Shown: piece after piece, positions 23,123 through 29,268 of the stretch
How positions within the stretch are numbered: position 1 is the stretch's first letter
Layout of the letters: the number at the start of each line of letters is the position of its first letter
DNA from: a virus
DNA: 30,199 bases
Reading direction: 5' to 3' (one strand)
Virus record (IMG/VR): IMGVR_UViG_3300032308_001277
Location: 1-30,199 of that record
Translations under genes and position numbers: made by a program
The notes under the pieces: model-generated
Databases searched by the model: none
Told to the model about the DNA's origin: nothing
The model's input: only the letters and a program-made list of their open reading frames with translations

Positions 23123-23769
23123 TTATTGACAATGATATCTGGTTTGTTGCCAGTGATGTCACTAGGATATTACAATACGTCAATGGCAAGCAGGCGATCA
23201 TAGAGCATTGCAAGGGGGTCTATAAAAAATACCCCCTTATGACATCTGGAGGAATGCAAGAATTATCAATAATAAATGAATCTGGAATTTATAAATTAGT
23301 CTTAGCATCAAAGAAACCAGAAGCAATTAAGTTTAAGGAATGGGTCACAGAGAAGATCCTTCCATCCATCCGAAAAACTGGATCCTACTCAGTCACTCCA
23401 AAGAAAGAACTCTCTATTGAGGAAATGACTTTGCTAGTCATCCAGAACATGCAATCCAAAATAGCAGATCAACAAAAACAACTAGAAGAGCAAAAACCAA
23501 AAGTTGAATTTGCGGACAAGATTAGTACAACAGAAAATGCAGTGTCCATTGGTGACTATGCCAAAGTTATTGGATGGGGTCAAAACAAATTATTCTCTCA
23601 ATTGAGAGATTTGAAAATATTAAATGACAGTAATATTCCTTACCAAAAGTTTATAGACGCAGGTTATTTTAAAGTAATTGAATGGATCTTGGAAAAGAAA
23701 AACCAAGCTAAATTTAAAACATTGATAACTGGAAAAGGGCAATTATATATTGCTGAGAGAATCAAATAG
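23038..23769 (+). CDS. ant: BRO-family antirepressor
   Basis: A 243-residue protein with an N-terminal BRO-N domain (about residues 20-120: VRTVIIDNDIWFVASDVTRIL, KKYPLMTSGGMQEL, INESGIYKLVLASKKPEAIKF, WVTEKILPSIRKTGSY) and a C-terminal ANT/KilAC-type domain (AVSIGDYAKVIGWGQNKLFSQ, GYFKVIEWI). Such proteins inactivate phage or prophage repressors or bind DNA. Start chosen at ATG 23038 because AGGAG (23027-23031) is six bases upstream; a TTG at 22972 has no site. No partner repressor is visible in this genome, so the target may be another phage's repressor or a non-classical one. Confidence 0.82.
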   Translation: MEQNLFSQPKQDNQISIFDFEKQQVRTVIIDNDIWFVASDVTRILQYVNGKQAIIEHCKGVYKKYPLMTSGGMQELSIINESGIYKLVLASKKPEAIKFKEWVTEKILPSIRKTGSYSVTPKKELSIEEMTLLVIQNMQSKIADQQKQLEEQKPKVEFADKISTTENAVSIGDYAKVIGWGQNKLFSQLRDLKILNDSNIPYQKFIDAGYFKVIEWILEKKNQAKFKTLITGKGQLYIAERIK

Positions 23770-23779
23770 AATCAATATC

Positions 23780-23813
23780 AATCTACGATGCTAAAAATTT
23801 AGAATCGTAGATT
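23780..23813. other. 34-base near-perfect palindrome before the replication gene
   Basis: AATCTACGAT (23780-23789) and ATCGTAGATT (23804-23813) form a perfect ten-pair outer stem, and CTAAA/TTTAG (23791-23795 with 23798-23802) continue it inside, broken only by one G-A mismatch. The site lies between the antirepressor stop and the ATG of the RepO-like gene, ten bases before it. It lacks a T-run, so it is more likely an operator, a cruciform or an mRNA hairpin affecting initiator expression than a terminator. Confidence 0.8.
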
Positions 23814-23823
23814 AAGAGGAAAT

Positions 23824-25194
23824 ATGACAGACTATAAAAAAATCAGACAAGATCAAAAACAAGAAGATGATCTCTATCCATTCTTAGACGAGAAGTATAC
23901 TCAGATTCCCAACGAAATTTTTGACACATGGTTCAAACTTTTAACACCTTCCCAGAATGTCCTAGTTATGGTCTTTTGGCGTTTACTCTATGGCTATAAT
24001 AGGAAAGTACATCCAATTAGTTTTAGCCTGCTCAGTGCTTATTCTGGGTTAAGTGACAGAACCTGCAAGAGAGAAGTCAAGAATCTTATTAAGTTTAGGA
24101 TCGTCAAGCTAAAATCTAGAGGAGGGATCAACAAACCCAACCAGTATGGAATCAGAAAACTAACAGAGAATGATATTTTGAACATAATCAAAATCAATTC
24201 TAAAGGAAAAAATGTCACTACACAAATAGATATATATTTCAATGATAGTAGTGACAAAATTACACCCCTTAGTAGTGACATTTTAGGTCAAATAGGGGTG
24301 ACAGAATGTCCCACATTAAATACAAATAGAAGAATAAATAAAAATTGTGAAATAAAAAGCGAGCCTACCCAAGAAACACCTCACAGAGAACAGAGAACAG
24401 AATTAGCTCACACATATATGATGGAGCCTTATTCAATTGAGAAGCTACTGGACAAATCCTACAACTTTCTACAATACGCAGGATTTGGATTTACTAAGAA
24501 CCCTAGGCATATCCTAGATAGGATCTACAAAATGCTTCCAGCCGATTATCAGGTAAAGGAGGATGCCAAGGATCCCGAGATCATTAAACAAGCCATAGAA
24601 AAGTTTGAGAGCAGTCTGGAGCCTGAAAGAGCAGCCATCTCAAAGAAGCTTTTTCAGGGAGTGGAGGCAATGGCTAAATTGTACATTATCAAAAAGTACG
24701 GTGAAGAGTTTAGGGATGTTTTGTATCCTAAGATCTTAAACGATAACTTGATCCTTTACCTGAATTGTAACCCTACTCTCAAGTACTGCTTGCAGGGGTT
24801 TAGCAACGACATTGATGGAGTCTACTCAGAGATCAATCGGATTATCAAGAAGAGACAGGAACAGGAAGAGAGGGAGAGGATCAAAGAGGAGCAAAGATAC
24901 CTGGAAAGGGAAAGGATCAAAGCAGAAGCACAGTCCAGACCACATTTTTCAGATGACGATATCCATGCTCTTGGATTGAGGACGGTTCCAGAACTCTTAC
25001 AAGCTATGCAGGACAAAGGAAGTAATATTGATCTCTTGGATAAAAAATATCAGGCTACAGATCAGACGATAACCGATACAGAGAGGGAGAGACTCGGGGA
25101 GCTACTGAGGATTAAGATGACTAATGGAAACTTGGATTTGTCAGAGGAGAATGAGTATTTGGCATTGAATAGGAAGATGAAAGGGAATGGATAA
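23824..25194 (+). CDS. RepO-like replication initiator
   Basis: A 456-residue protein. Residues about 18-110 form a winged-helix domain of the phage replication protein O type: YTQIPNEIFDTWFK, LLYGYNRKVHPISFSLLSAY, SGLSDRTCKREVKNLIKF, KPNQYGIRK. A low-complexity linker (residues 125-200) is encoded by the putative origin repeats, then a helical C-terminal part with a charged coiled coil (residues 335-365) that could contact a helicase. By analogy with lambda O it would bind iterons within its own gene and recruit host DnaB. No helicase motifs are seen. The gene overlaps thyX by eight bases. Confidence 0.78.
   Translation: MTDYKKIRQDQKQEDDLYPFLDEKYTQIPNEIFDTWFKLLTPSQNVLVMVFWRLLYGYNRKVHPISFSLLSAYSGLSDRTCKREVKNLIKFRIVKLKSRGGINKPNQYGIRKLTENDILNIIKINSKGKNVTTQIDIYFNDSSDKITPLSSDILGQIGVTECPTLNTNRRINKNCEIKSEPTQETPHREQRTELAHTYMMEPYSIEKLLDKSYNFLQYAGFGFTKNPRHILDRIYKMLPADYQVKEDAKDPEIIKQAIEKFESSLEPERAAISKKLFQGVEAMAKLYIIKKYGEEFRDVLYPKILNDNLILYLNCNPTLKYCLQGFSNDIDGVYSEINRIIKKRQEQEERERIKEEQRYLERERIKAEAQSRPHFSDDDIHALGLRTVPELLQAMQDKGSNIDLLDKKYQATDQTITDTERERLGELLRIKMTNGNLDLSEENEYLALNRKMKGNG
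24213..24360. other. Candidate replication origin: iterons plus AT-rich element inside the initiator gene
   Basis: GTAGTGACA occurs at 24248-24256 and 24272-24280, a variant GGGGTGACA at 24295-24303, and inverted copies at 24213-24221 (TGTCACTAC, exact complement) and 24307-24314 (TGTCCCAC, degenerate). The three direct copies are spaced 24 and 23 bases apart, about two helical turns. They are followed by a very AT-rich stretch (24315-24359). Iterons then an AT-rich unwinding element within the initiator gene is the design of the lambda origin. The function is inferred. Confidence 0.6.
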
Positions 25195-25867
25195 TAATAA
25201 CTCAGTCGAACTAATTGGAATCTATGGAGATGACGAACTGATTGCATGTTCTGCATGGACAAGCACATCCAGAGAATTGACAATGGAGAAAAAAAATAGA
25301 ATTAATCAATTGATTAACGATCTTTGGTCTAATGGCCATGAGACTCCATTCGAGAAGGGAGTAGTACATTTTTTGGTGAATTGCGACATTGCAAGCCATA
25401 TCCATCTTCTTAAACATCGTATGTCTAGTCTGAATGCAGAATCAGCGAGATACAAAGAATTAAAAGAGGACAAGTTTTATATTCCAAGTGACTGGAATGG
25501 AATTAGGCATGATGGACAAGTTGAATACAATCATGAATGGAGATACATACTTGAAAATTATTCTAAATTAGGAAATGATTTGTATCATAAATGCTTGGAA
25601 GACTTAACGCCAATACTCGGAAGGAAAAGAGCAAAAGAATCAGCAAGGTATTTTAAGACTTATAATAGCCAGATCCAAAGTGATGTTATGTTTAATATGA
25701 GAAGCTTTGCAAACTTTTTAAAACTTAGAAAGTCAGAGCATGCACAATTGGAAATTAATGAGATTGCTAGTAGGATGTTGGATCTTGTCAGACAGACAGG
25801 AAAGTTTGAACATACTTTGAATGCGTGGGGGTATGATAGAATAATAGACAATGGAGATATGGAATGA
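25187..25867 (+). CDS. thyX: Flavin-dependent thymidylate synthase
   Basis: A 226-residue protein of normal ThyX length, making dTMP from dUMP with methylene-tetrahydrofolate, FAD and NADPH. The signature reads KHRMSSLNAESARY (residues 76-89), matching RHRxxSxNxxSxR except for Lys in place of the first Arg. HETPFEK (51-57) corresponds to the usual HxSPFEH, again with Lys for the last residue. SEHAQLEINEIA near the C-terminus matches the AQxEI substrate-binding segment. Both changes lie at or near the FAD/dUMP site, so it may be a divergent but active branch. It is translated by overlap with the initiator gene, giving a replication unit. Confidence 0.9.
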   Translation: MDNNNSVELIGIYGDDELIACSAWTSTSRELTMEKKNRINQLINDLWSNGHETPFEKGVVHFLVNCDIASHIHLLKHRMSSLNAESARYKELKEDKFYIPSDWNGIRHDGQVEYNHEWRYILENYSKLGNDLYHKCLEDLTPILGRKRAKESARYFKTYNSQIQSDVMFNMRSFANFLKLRKSEHAQLEINEIASRMLDLVRQTGKFEHTLNAWGYDRIIDNGDME

Positions 25868-26085
25868 GTAAACAGTACTACACCAAAGCGGAAATCATAG
25901 AAAAATATCAGATCAAGAAACACTTATACCAGACTTTAGTAAATACAGGAAAATTAAAAAGAATAAAAGTTGATGAGAAAACTAATTATCATCCGATAGA
26001 TAATGTAGAAGAAGTCATGAAAGAAGTTGAGGAGAGGAAGAAATTGAGAGTAAAGAATTGGGAGAATGGGTATAGATCATGCTGA
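25864..26085 (+). CDS. Small helix-turn-helix protein
   Basis: A 73-residue protein starting in an ATGA overlap with thyX. Residues 5-45 (YYTKAEIIEKYQIKKHLYQT, VNTGKLKRIKVDEKT) match the helix-turn-helix and wing of excisionase/MerR-like DNA-binding proteins; a charged helix follows. Its fold type resembles that of the leftward gene at 18742-18936, though the sequences differ. Likely a regulator; target unknown. Confidence 0.65.
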   Translation: MSKQYYTKAEIIEKYQIKKHLYQTLVNTGKLKRIKVDEKTNYHPIDNVEEVMKEVEERKKLRVKNWENGYRSC

Positions 26086-26246
26086 AGGAAATATTGTTTA
26101 TGATGTTTGCAATTATTTTTACAATGGCGTTTGGAATATATACAATTAAGCTAGCAGTTAGGAATCACAATGGAACTCATAAGATAGAGAGAACAGTTGA
26201 ACAGATTGACCCAGAGTATGATAAGAAGTATCCAAAGAGGAATTGA
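26079..26246 (+). CDS. 55-residue single-pass membrane protein
   Basis: Starts seven bases inside the preceding gene. One membrane segment (about residues 4-25, EILFMMFAIIFTMAFGIYTI) is followed by a charged tail (VEQIDPEYDKKYPKRN). No family recognised. The first of a set of small membrane proteins in this region. Confidence 0.6.
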   Translation: MLKEILFMMFAIIFTMAFGIYTIKLAVRNHNGTHKIERTVEQIDPEYDKKYPKRN

Positions 26247-26247
26247 T

Positions 26248-26616
26248 ATGAGAATATTTAATGTAGATGGTAAAATTAATTTTGTCGATGATAACAATGT
26301 ATTTGTTGGATTTGATAAGGAAGGTATATGTTGCGAGAAATTTGGTTATACATTTACTATGTTTATTCCTGAAGACATGGATTCATTGTATTCTGATGTA
26401 AAAGAATCTATTTTGGAAGGATATAATTTTGATAAAAATTTTATTAAAGATTTGCCACATCCAAAACATTTTGAAAACGGTGGAGCTAAATGTTTTAGGT
26501 TAGAAAAAGACGAAGAGGAAGTATATCTCACTATATATAATTATCATAATGGATACTATTCTCATGGCTTTGAGTTTGTTAATGATGAAGAAATAATAGA
26601 AGAAGGAAGATTATGA
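26248..26616 (+). CDS. Unknown 122-residue acidic protein
   Basis: Start chosen at ATG 26248, seven bases after AGAGG; the in-frame ATG at 26197 lies in the previous gene without a site. The protein is acidic, aromatic and probably beta-rich (RIFNVDGKINFVDDNNVFVG, EEVYLTIYNYHNGYYSHGFE), with Cys-Cys at about residues 28-29. No family recognised. AT-rich codons. Confidence 0.65.
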   Translation: MRIFNVDGKINFVDDNNVFVGFDKEGICCEKFGYTFTMFIPEDMDSLYSDVKESILEGYNFDKNFIKDLPHPKHFENGGAKCFRLEKDEEEVYLTIYNYHNGYYSHGFEFVNDEEIIEEGRL

Positions 26617-26786
26617 AACAAGGATCTATTATTGAGTTGATATTATTTGGGGTTATCTCTTTTGCTTTTGGCTATGTATCTGGAATGATGCCTATTTTGG
26701 ATGGTATTACGTTTGGGGCTACTTATGGATTGTTGTTATTTTTATTTATTTTTCACGATTATAAAAAAAATAATAGACATGAGTAA
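26613..26786 (+). CDS. 57-residue two-pass membrane protein
   Basis: Starts in an ATGA overlap. Two hydrophobic segments (about residues 6-28, IIELILFGVISFAFGYVSGM, and 32-48, ITFGATYGLLLFLFIF) are followed by a basic tail (DYKKNNRHE). Holin-like in layout but far from the lysis cassette; function unknown. Confidence 0.6.
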   Translation: MKQGSIIELILFGVISFAFGYVSGMMPILDGITFGATYGLLLFLFIFHDYKKNNRHE

Positions 26787-26847
26787 AATGATAAGTAGTA
26801 TTAGTTTACTAAATAAAACAAGGAGAAAAAAACTATTTATTATGTCG

Positions 26848-26873
26848 AATAGGGATGGTTGCTCATCCCTATT
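26848..26873. other. Perfect 10-base-pair hairpin between early genes
   Basis: AATAGGGATG (26848-26857) pairs exactly with CATCCCTATT (26864-26873), loop GTTGCT, in the 98-base gap 26787-26884. It is followed by AATTAAATAAA rather than a T-run. It may be a partial terminator, an RNA-stability element or a site that hides the weak start of the next gene. Confidence 0.75.
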
Positions 26874-26884
26874 AATTAAATAAA

Positions 26885-27112
26885 ATGAGACAGTACTTTT
26901 CACTTTTAAAGTTTGCTAGAAAAAGATTTCTGCAATACAAGTTCGATAAATTGTCTCACAAGGATAAAGACAGAGAAATGATTATGCTCATGAGTTTTAT
27001 GTATGCCAGTGGTATTAGTAGTTATTATAAGAAGTATAGAGATGCAGTTATAAAAGTAGAAAAAGATTTGGATATTATTAATGCAATGGAAAATGAAAGG
27101 AAAGAAAAATGA
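26885..27112 (+). CDS. Unknown 75-residue basic protein
   Basis: A helical, Lys/Tyr-rich protein (KFARKRFLQYKFDKLSHKDK, YASGISSYYKKYRDAV). No family recognised. No Shine-Dalgarno is visible before its ATG, only an AT-rich stretch after the hairpin at 26848-26873, so expression may be low or structure-dependent. Overlaps the next gene by ATGA. Confidence 0.6.
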   Translation: MRQYFSLLKFARKRFLQYKFDKLSHKDKDREMIMLMSFMYASGISSYYKKYRDAVIKVEKDLDIINAMENERKEK

Positions 27113-27276
27113 ACCATCAAAATAAAACATCTTACAAGTATGATCCCGAATTTCAATCTGCACTATTTGATTTTATGGGAACAGTAGACAATGTCTATGA
27201 ATCGTTAGATCTTAAATTGTCAGACAGAGAGAAAATAAAAATAGCATTGATAAAAGAAAAAAATGCCAAGCAATAA
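27109..27276 (+). CDS. Unknown 55-residue protein
   Basis: Starts in an ATGA overlap. Soluble and helical (YKYDPEFQSALFDFMGTVDN, KLSDREKIKIALIKEKN). No family recognised. It overlaps the following nuclease gene by 14 bases, so the two may be co-regulated. Confidence 0.6.
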   Translation: MNHQNKTSYKYDPEFQSALFDFMGTVDNVYESLDLKLSDREKIKIALIKEKNAKQ

Positions 27277-27682
27277 TATTAGAAATAACATTGCTAAGAT
27301 TAAGAGATCTCAGAACTCAAGTCAAAAGTTAAAATACGAAGAACCGTTTAAAAAATTTCTTATAATCAATAACATAGATTTCATCCAGGAGTTTTGCCCG
27401 ATACCAAATAGAAAGTTTAGAGCAGATTTCTATCTCAAGAAATACAATGTGCTTATTGAGATCGAAGGTGGGATCTGGAATCAAGGCAGGCATACAAGAG
27501 GGTTTGGATATGCCAACGATGTAAGAAAATACAATGACTATATCCTAGCAGGTTACAAACTTATACGTTTTACTTCAGATGATTTTATGGCTATTACTAA
27601 ATACGATTACTATATCAAGGATTACATCAAAACAACTATCGAGAAAATTACAGGAGATACTTATGCAAATAGGACATTATAA
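27263..27682 (+). CDS. Putative PD-(D/E)XK-type endonuclease
   Basis: A 139-residue protein. FRADFYLKK (Asp55) and VLIEIEGGIWNQGRHTRG (Glu66, Glu68) match a PD-(D/E)XK nuclease core, and EGGIW..GRH..G.GY..D..KYN is a pattern of small phage endonucleases related to very-short-patch-repair and DUF559-type folds. The predicted beta strand before helix (KYNDYILAGYKLIRFTSDDF) completes the core. Candidate roles are cutting branched DNA before packaging or degrading host DNA; both are inference. Confidence 0.72.
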   Translation: MPSNNIRNNIAKIKRSQNSSQKLKYEEPFKKFLIINNIDFIQEFCPIPNRKFRADFYLKKYNVLIEIEGGIWNQGRHTRGFGYANDVRKYNDYILAGYKLIRFTSDDFMAITKYDYYIKDYIKTTIEKITGDTYANRTL

Positions 27683-27998
27683 AGACGAGAAAATAATACT
27701 CTATGTTCCAACCCATCCAGTCGCAGAACTAGAAGTCAGGGAAAACACACAAAAGAATCAGGATGCACAACCAGATTTGAAACTGTACTACAAAGAATTA
27801 GAAGTCGGTGCTTTGTGGAATAGACAGAGTCAAAAGGGACATTCATACACAACTGGACATTTTTATATCTATGATAGAAAGATACAGATAGTTATATTTA
27901 AAACTCAAAACGGGGGAGTGGTTAGGATTGCAGACAAGGTAGATAAAAAAGAACCTGCAAAACCTTTTGGGGTCTATTCTGAGGAGAGTGAGTTTTGA
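27663..27998 (+). CDS. DUF736-like protein
   Basis: Start chosen at ATG 27663, six bases after AGGAG (27652-27656); a possible start at 27579 lies inside the nuclease gene without a site. The 111-residue protein contains LEVGALWNRQSQKGHSYTTG followed by beta strands (IQIVIFKTQNGG), similar in pattern to the DUF736 family (GAlWkr.sk.Gk.Yl.G), of unknown function. C-terminus ends in charged PFGVYSEESEF. Confidence 0.55.
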   Translation: MQIGHYKDEKIILYVPTHPVAELEVRENTQKNQDAQPDLKLYYKELEVGALWNRQSQKGHSYTTGHFYIYDRKIQIVIFKTQNGGVVRIADKVDKKEPAKPFGVYSEESEF

Positions 27999-28447
27999 CT
28001 CCATTGGAATGGCTTAGGATAGTCGAGATCTTTACGGAGGACAAAGAACTCTATAAGTACTGTGATCCTGATTTTGTGATAGATGGGGACAAGGTTAGTG
28101 TTAAGATCGTAAAACGTATTCAAGACACATTGAAAACCTATCCAGACTCCTATTGTATAATCAATGAAAGGGACAATTATTTCTTTGTGTTCTTGTTTGC
28201 TCATGGAGAGTGGATCTTATATTCTTTTGGTGTGCATCCTGATTTTAGGACTCATGAGAACTTACAAAGATTTTGGGATCATCTAACCAGAGAGCATGAG
28301 GAGTTTATCTGCTATCTATACGATAATAATACTAGGGCTATCAATTGGCTAAAGAGAATGGGAATGATCCCAGAGTCTAAAGTAGTGGAAGTGAAAAAGA
28401 CTGCTATAAAATTAAGATTGACAAAACAAGAAATAGGGTTAGAATAA
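27995..28447 (+). CDS. GNAT acetyltransferase-fold protein
   Basis: A 150-residue protein starting at TTG in a TTGA overlap. The region FFVFLFAHGEWILYSFGVHP, then FRTHENLQRFWDHLTREH and FICYLYDNNTRAINWLKRMG followed by MIPE, has the strand-helix order of GNAT domains, ending in the typical N.rAi.wl.rmGf motif. It resembles phage proteins of the gp13/acyl-transferase-like group. The acetyl-CoA loop (Q/RxxGxG/A) is replaced by HPDFRTHENL, so catalysis is doubtful. Confidence 0.65.
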   Translation: MTPLEWLRIVEIFTEDKELYKYCDPDFVIDGDKVSVKIVKRIQDTLKTYPDSYCIINERDNYFFVFLFAHGEWILYSFGVHPDFRTHENLQRFWDHLTREHEEFICYLYDNNTRAINWLKRMGMIPESKVVEVKKTAIKLRLTKQEIGLE

Positions 28448-28451
28448 ATTT

Positions 28452-28646
28452 ATGATTTGGTTTTCTATGGCTTTGGTTATTATATCAACAGAATTTATTT
28501 TAGCAGTACTCTATTATTTGAGGGAGATTAGAAAACCGATAGAGATTAATATAGATGTCAATGCTATTGAGGATCGATTGAAAGCTTTGGAGGATCAAGT
28601 GTCTAATATTCGAGTGGCACAAGGGATGAGGAGGAGGGATGGATAA
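28452..28646 (+). CDS. 64-residue membrane protein with coiled coil
   Basis: One N-terminal membrane helix (residues 2-22, IWFSMALVIISTEFILAVLY) then a heptad helix (VNAIEDRLKALEDQVSNIRV) and a basic tail (GMRRRDG). Its layout repeats that of the lysis-region gene at 17375-17578. No family recognised. Overlaps the next gene by eight bases. Confidence 0.65.
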   Translation: MIWFSMALVIISTEFILAVLYYLREIRKPIEINIDVNAIEDRLKALEDQVSNIRVAQGMRRRDG

Positions 28647-28899
28647 GATACTTAACAAACCTTTCAGACTTCCAAAGGGATCAGGAAAGAAGTTTGGAGT
28701 CTATGTGAAGAACAAGGCAACAGGGAAGATCGTCAAAGTCACTTTCGGAGATCCTAACCTTTCCATCAAAAGGGATGATCCGGAAAGGAAAGCCAGTTTT
28801 AGAGCGAGGCATAATTGCGAGGATGCGAAGGACAAGACAAGTCCTAAGTATTGGTCTTGTAAGATGTGGTCAAGTAAGCCAGTGAGTAAGATTGTATAA
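28639..28899 (+). CDS. 86-residue basic protein with FGDPNLSIKRDDPERKASFRARHNC motif region
   Basis: The central part (VTFGDPNLSIKRDDPERKA, SFRARHNCEDAKDK, YWSCKMW) is a conserved module known to me from many phage proteins, sometimes attached to head-maturation or prohead-core proteins, of unknown function. Two Cys and a His suggest a metal site. It stands alone here, close before the terminase genes, which fits a packaging or head role. Translation overlaps the upstream gene by eight bases. Confidence 0.78.
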   Translation: MDKILNKPFRLPKGSGKKFGVYVKNKATGKIVKVTFGDPNLSIKRDDPERKASFRARHNCEDAKDKTSPKYWSCKMWSSKPVSKIV

Positions 28900-29165
28900 T
28901 GAATAAATTAAGAAATCATAAGCCTAATAACCAAAAATTTAATAATCATAAGTTTAATAATGAAAAATTTGATACCCATTTTTTAATAGTTAATGAAAGC
29001 GATGATCCAAGATTAGCAAGAAAGACAATCGATGATTTTTATAATAGAGTAAAAGATGATCACGAAGCAAAAATTAAAGTTTTTGTTTGTGATTCAATGA
29101 TGCCATATTTTAAAAATGTTTTTAAAGATTACAATGGTGTAAATGCTTATGAATGCAATAATTAA
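28899..29165 (+). CDS. Unknown 88-residue protein with N-terminal repeats
   Basis: Starts in a TAATG overlap. Residues 6-25 are four five-residue repeats (NHKPN, NQKFN, NHKFN, NEKFD), followed by an alpha/beta-like domain (THFLIVNESDDPRLARKTID then KIKVFVCDSMMPYFKNVF). No family recognised. Codons are very AT-rich compared with the gene just before it. Confidence 0.65.
   Translation: MNKLRNHKPNNQKFNNHKFNNEKFDTHFLIVNESDDPRLARKTIDDFYNRVKDDHEAKIKVFVCDSMMPYFKNVFKDYNGVNAYECNN
28914..28973 (+). repeat. Four tandem 15-base repeats in coding sequence
   Basis: Bases 28914-28973 comprise four imperfect 15-base units (for example AATCATAAGTTTAAT and AATGAAAAATTTGAT), keeping the reading frame. Such a minisatellite can change copy number without a frameshift and vary the protein's N-terminus. 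Confidence 0.8.
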
Positions 29166-29268
29166 AGCCTTGATATTTTGTTTTGTATTAATCATTATTG
29201 CTCTTATTATTTGTGAAATAATTTGGAGAAAATATTTTGAACCTTTGAGGAAAGGAAAATCAAAATGA
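29143..29268 (+). CDS. 41-residue single-pass membrane protein
   Basis: Starts 23 bases inside the previous gene (an alternative ATG is at 29149) and ends in an ATGA overlap with the next gene. One strongly hydrophobic segment (AIIKALIFCFVLIIIALIIC, residues 5-24) and a basic tail (WRKYFEPLRKGKSK) are seen. No family recognised; coupling on both sides supports translation. Confidence 0.55.
   Translation: MLMNAIIKALIFCFVLIIIALIICEIIWRKYFEPLRKGKSK

Noticed and set aside
26701-26883. 60-codon rightward frame overlapping the two-pass membrane gene
   Set aside because: It lies largely within the 26613-26786 gene in another frame, has no ribosome site, and its end is the hairpin 26848-26873.
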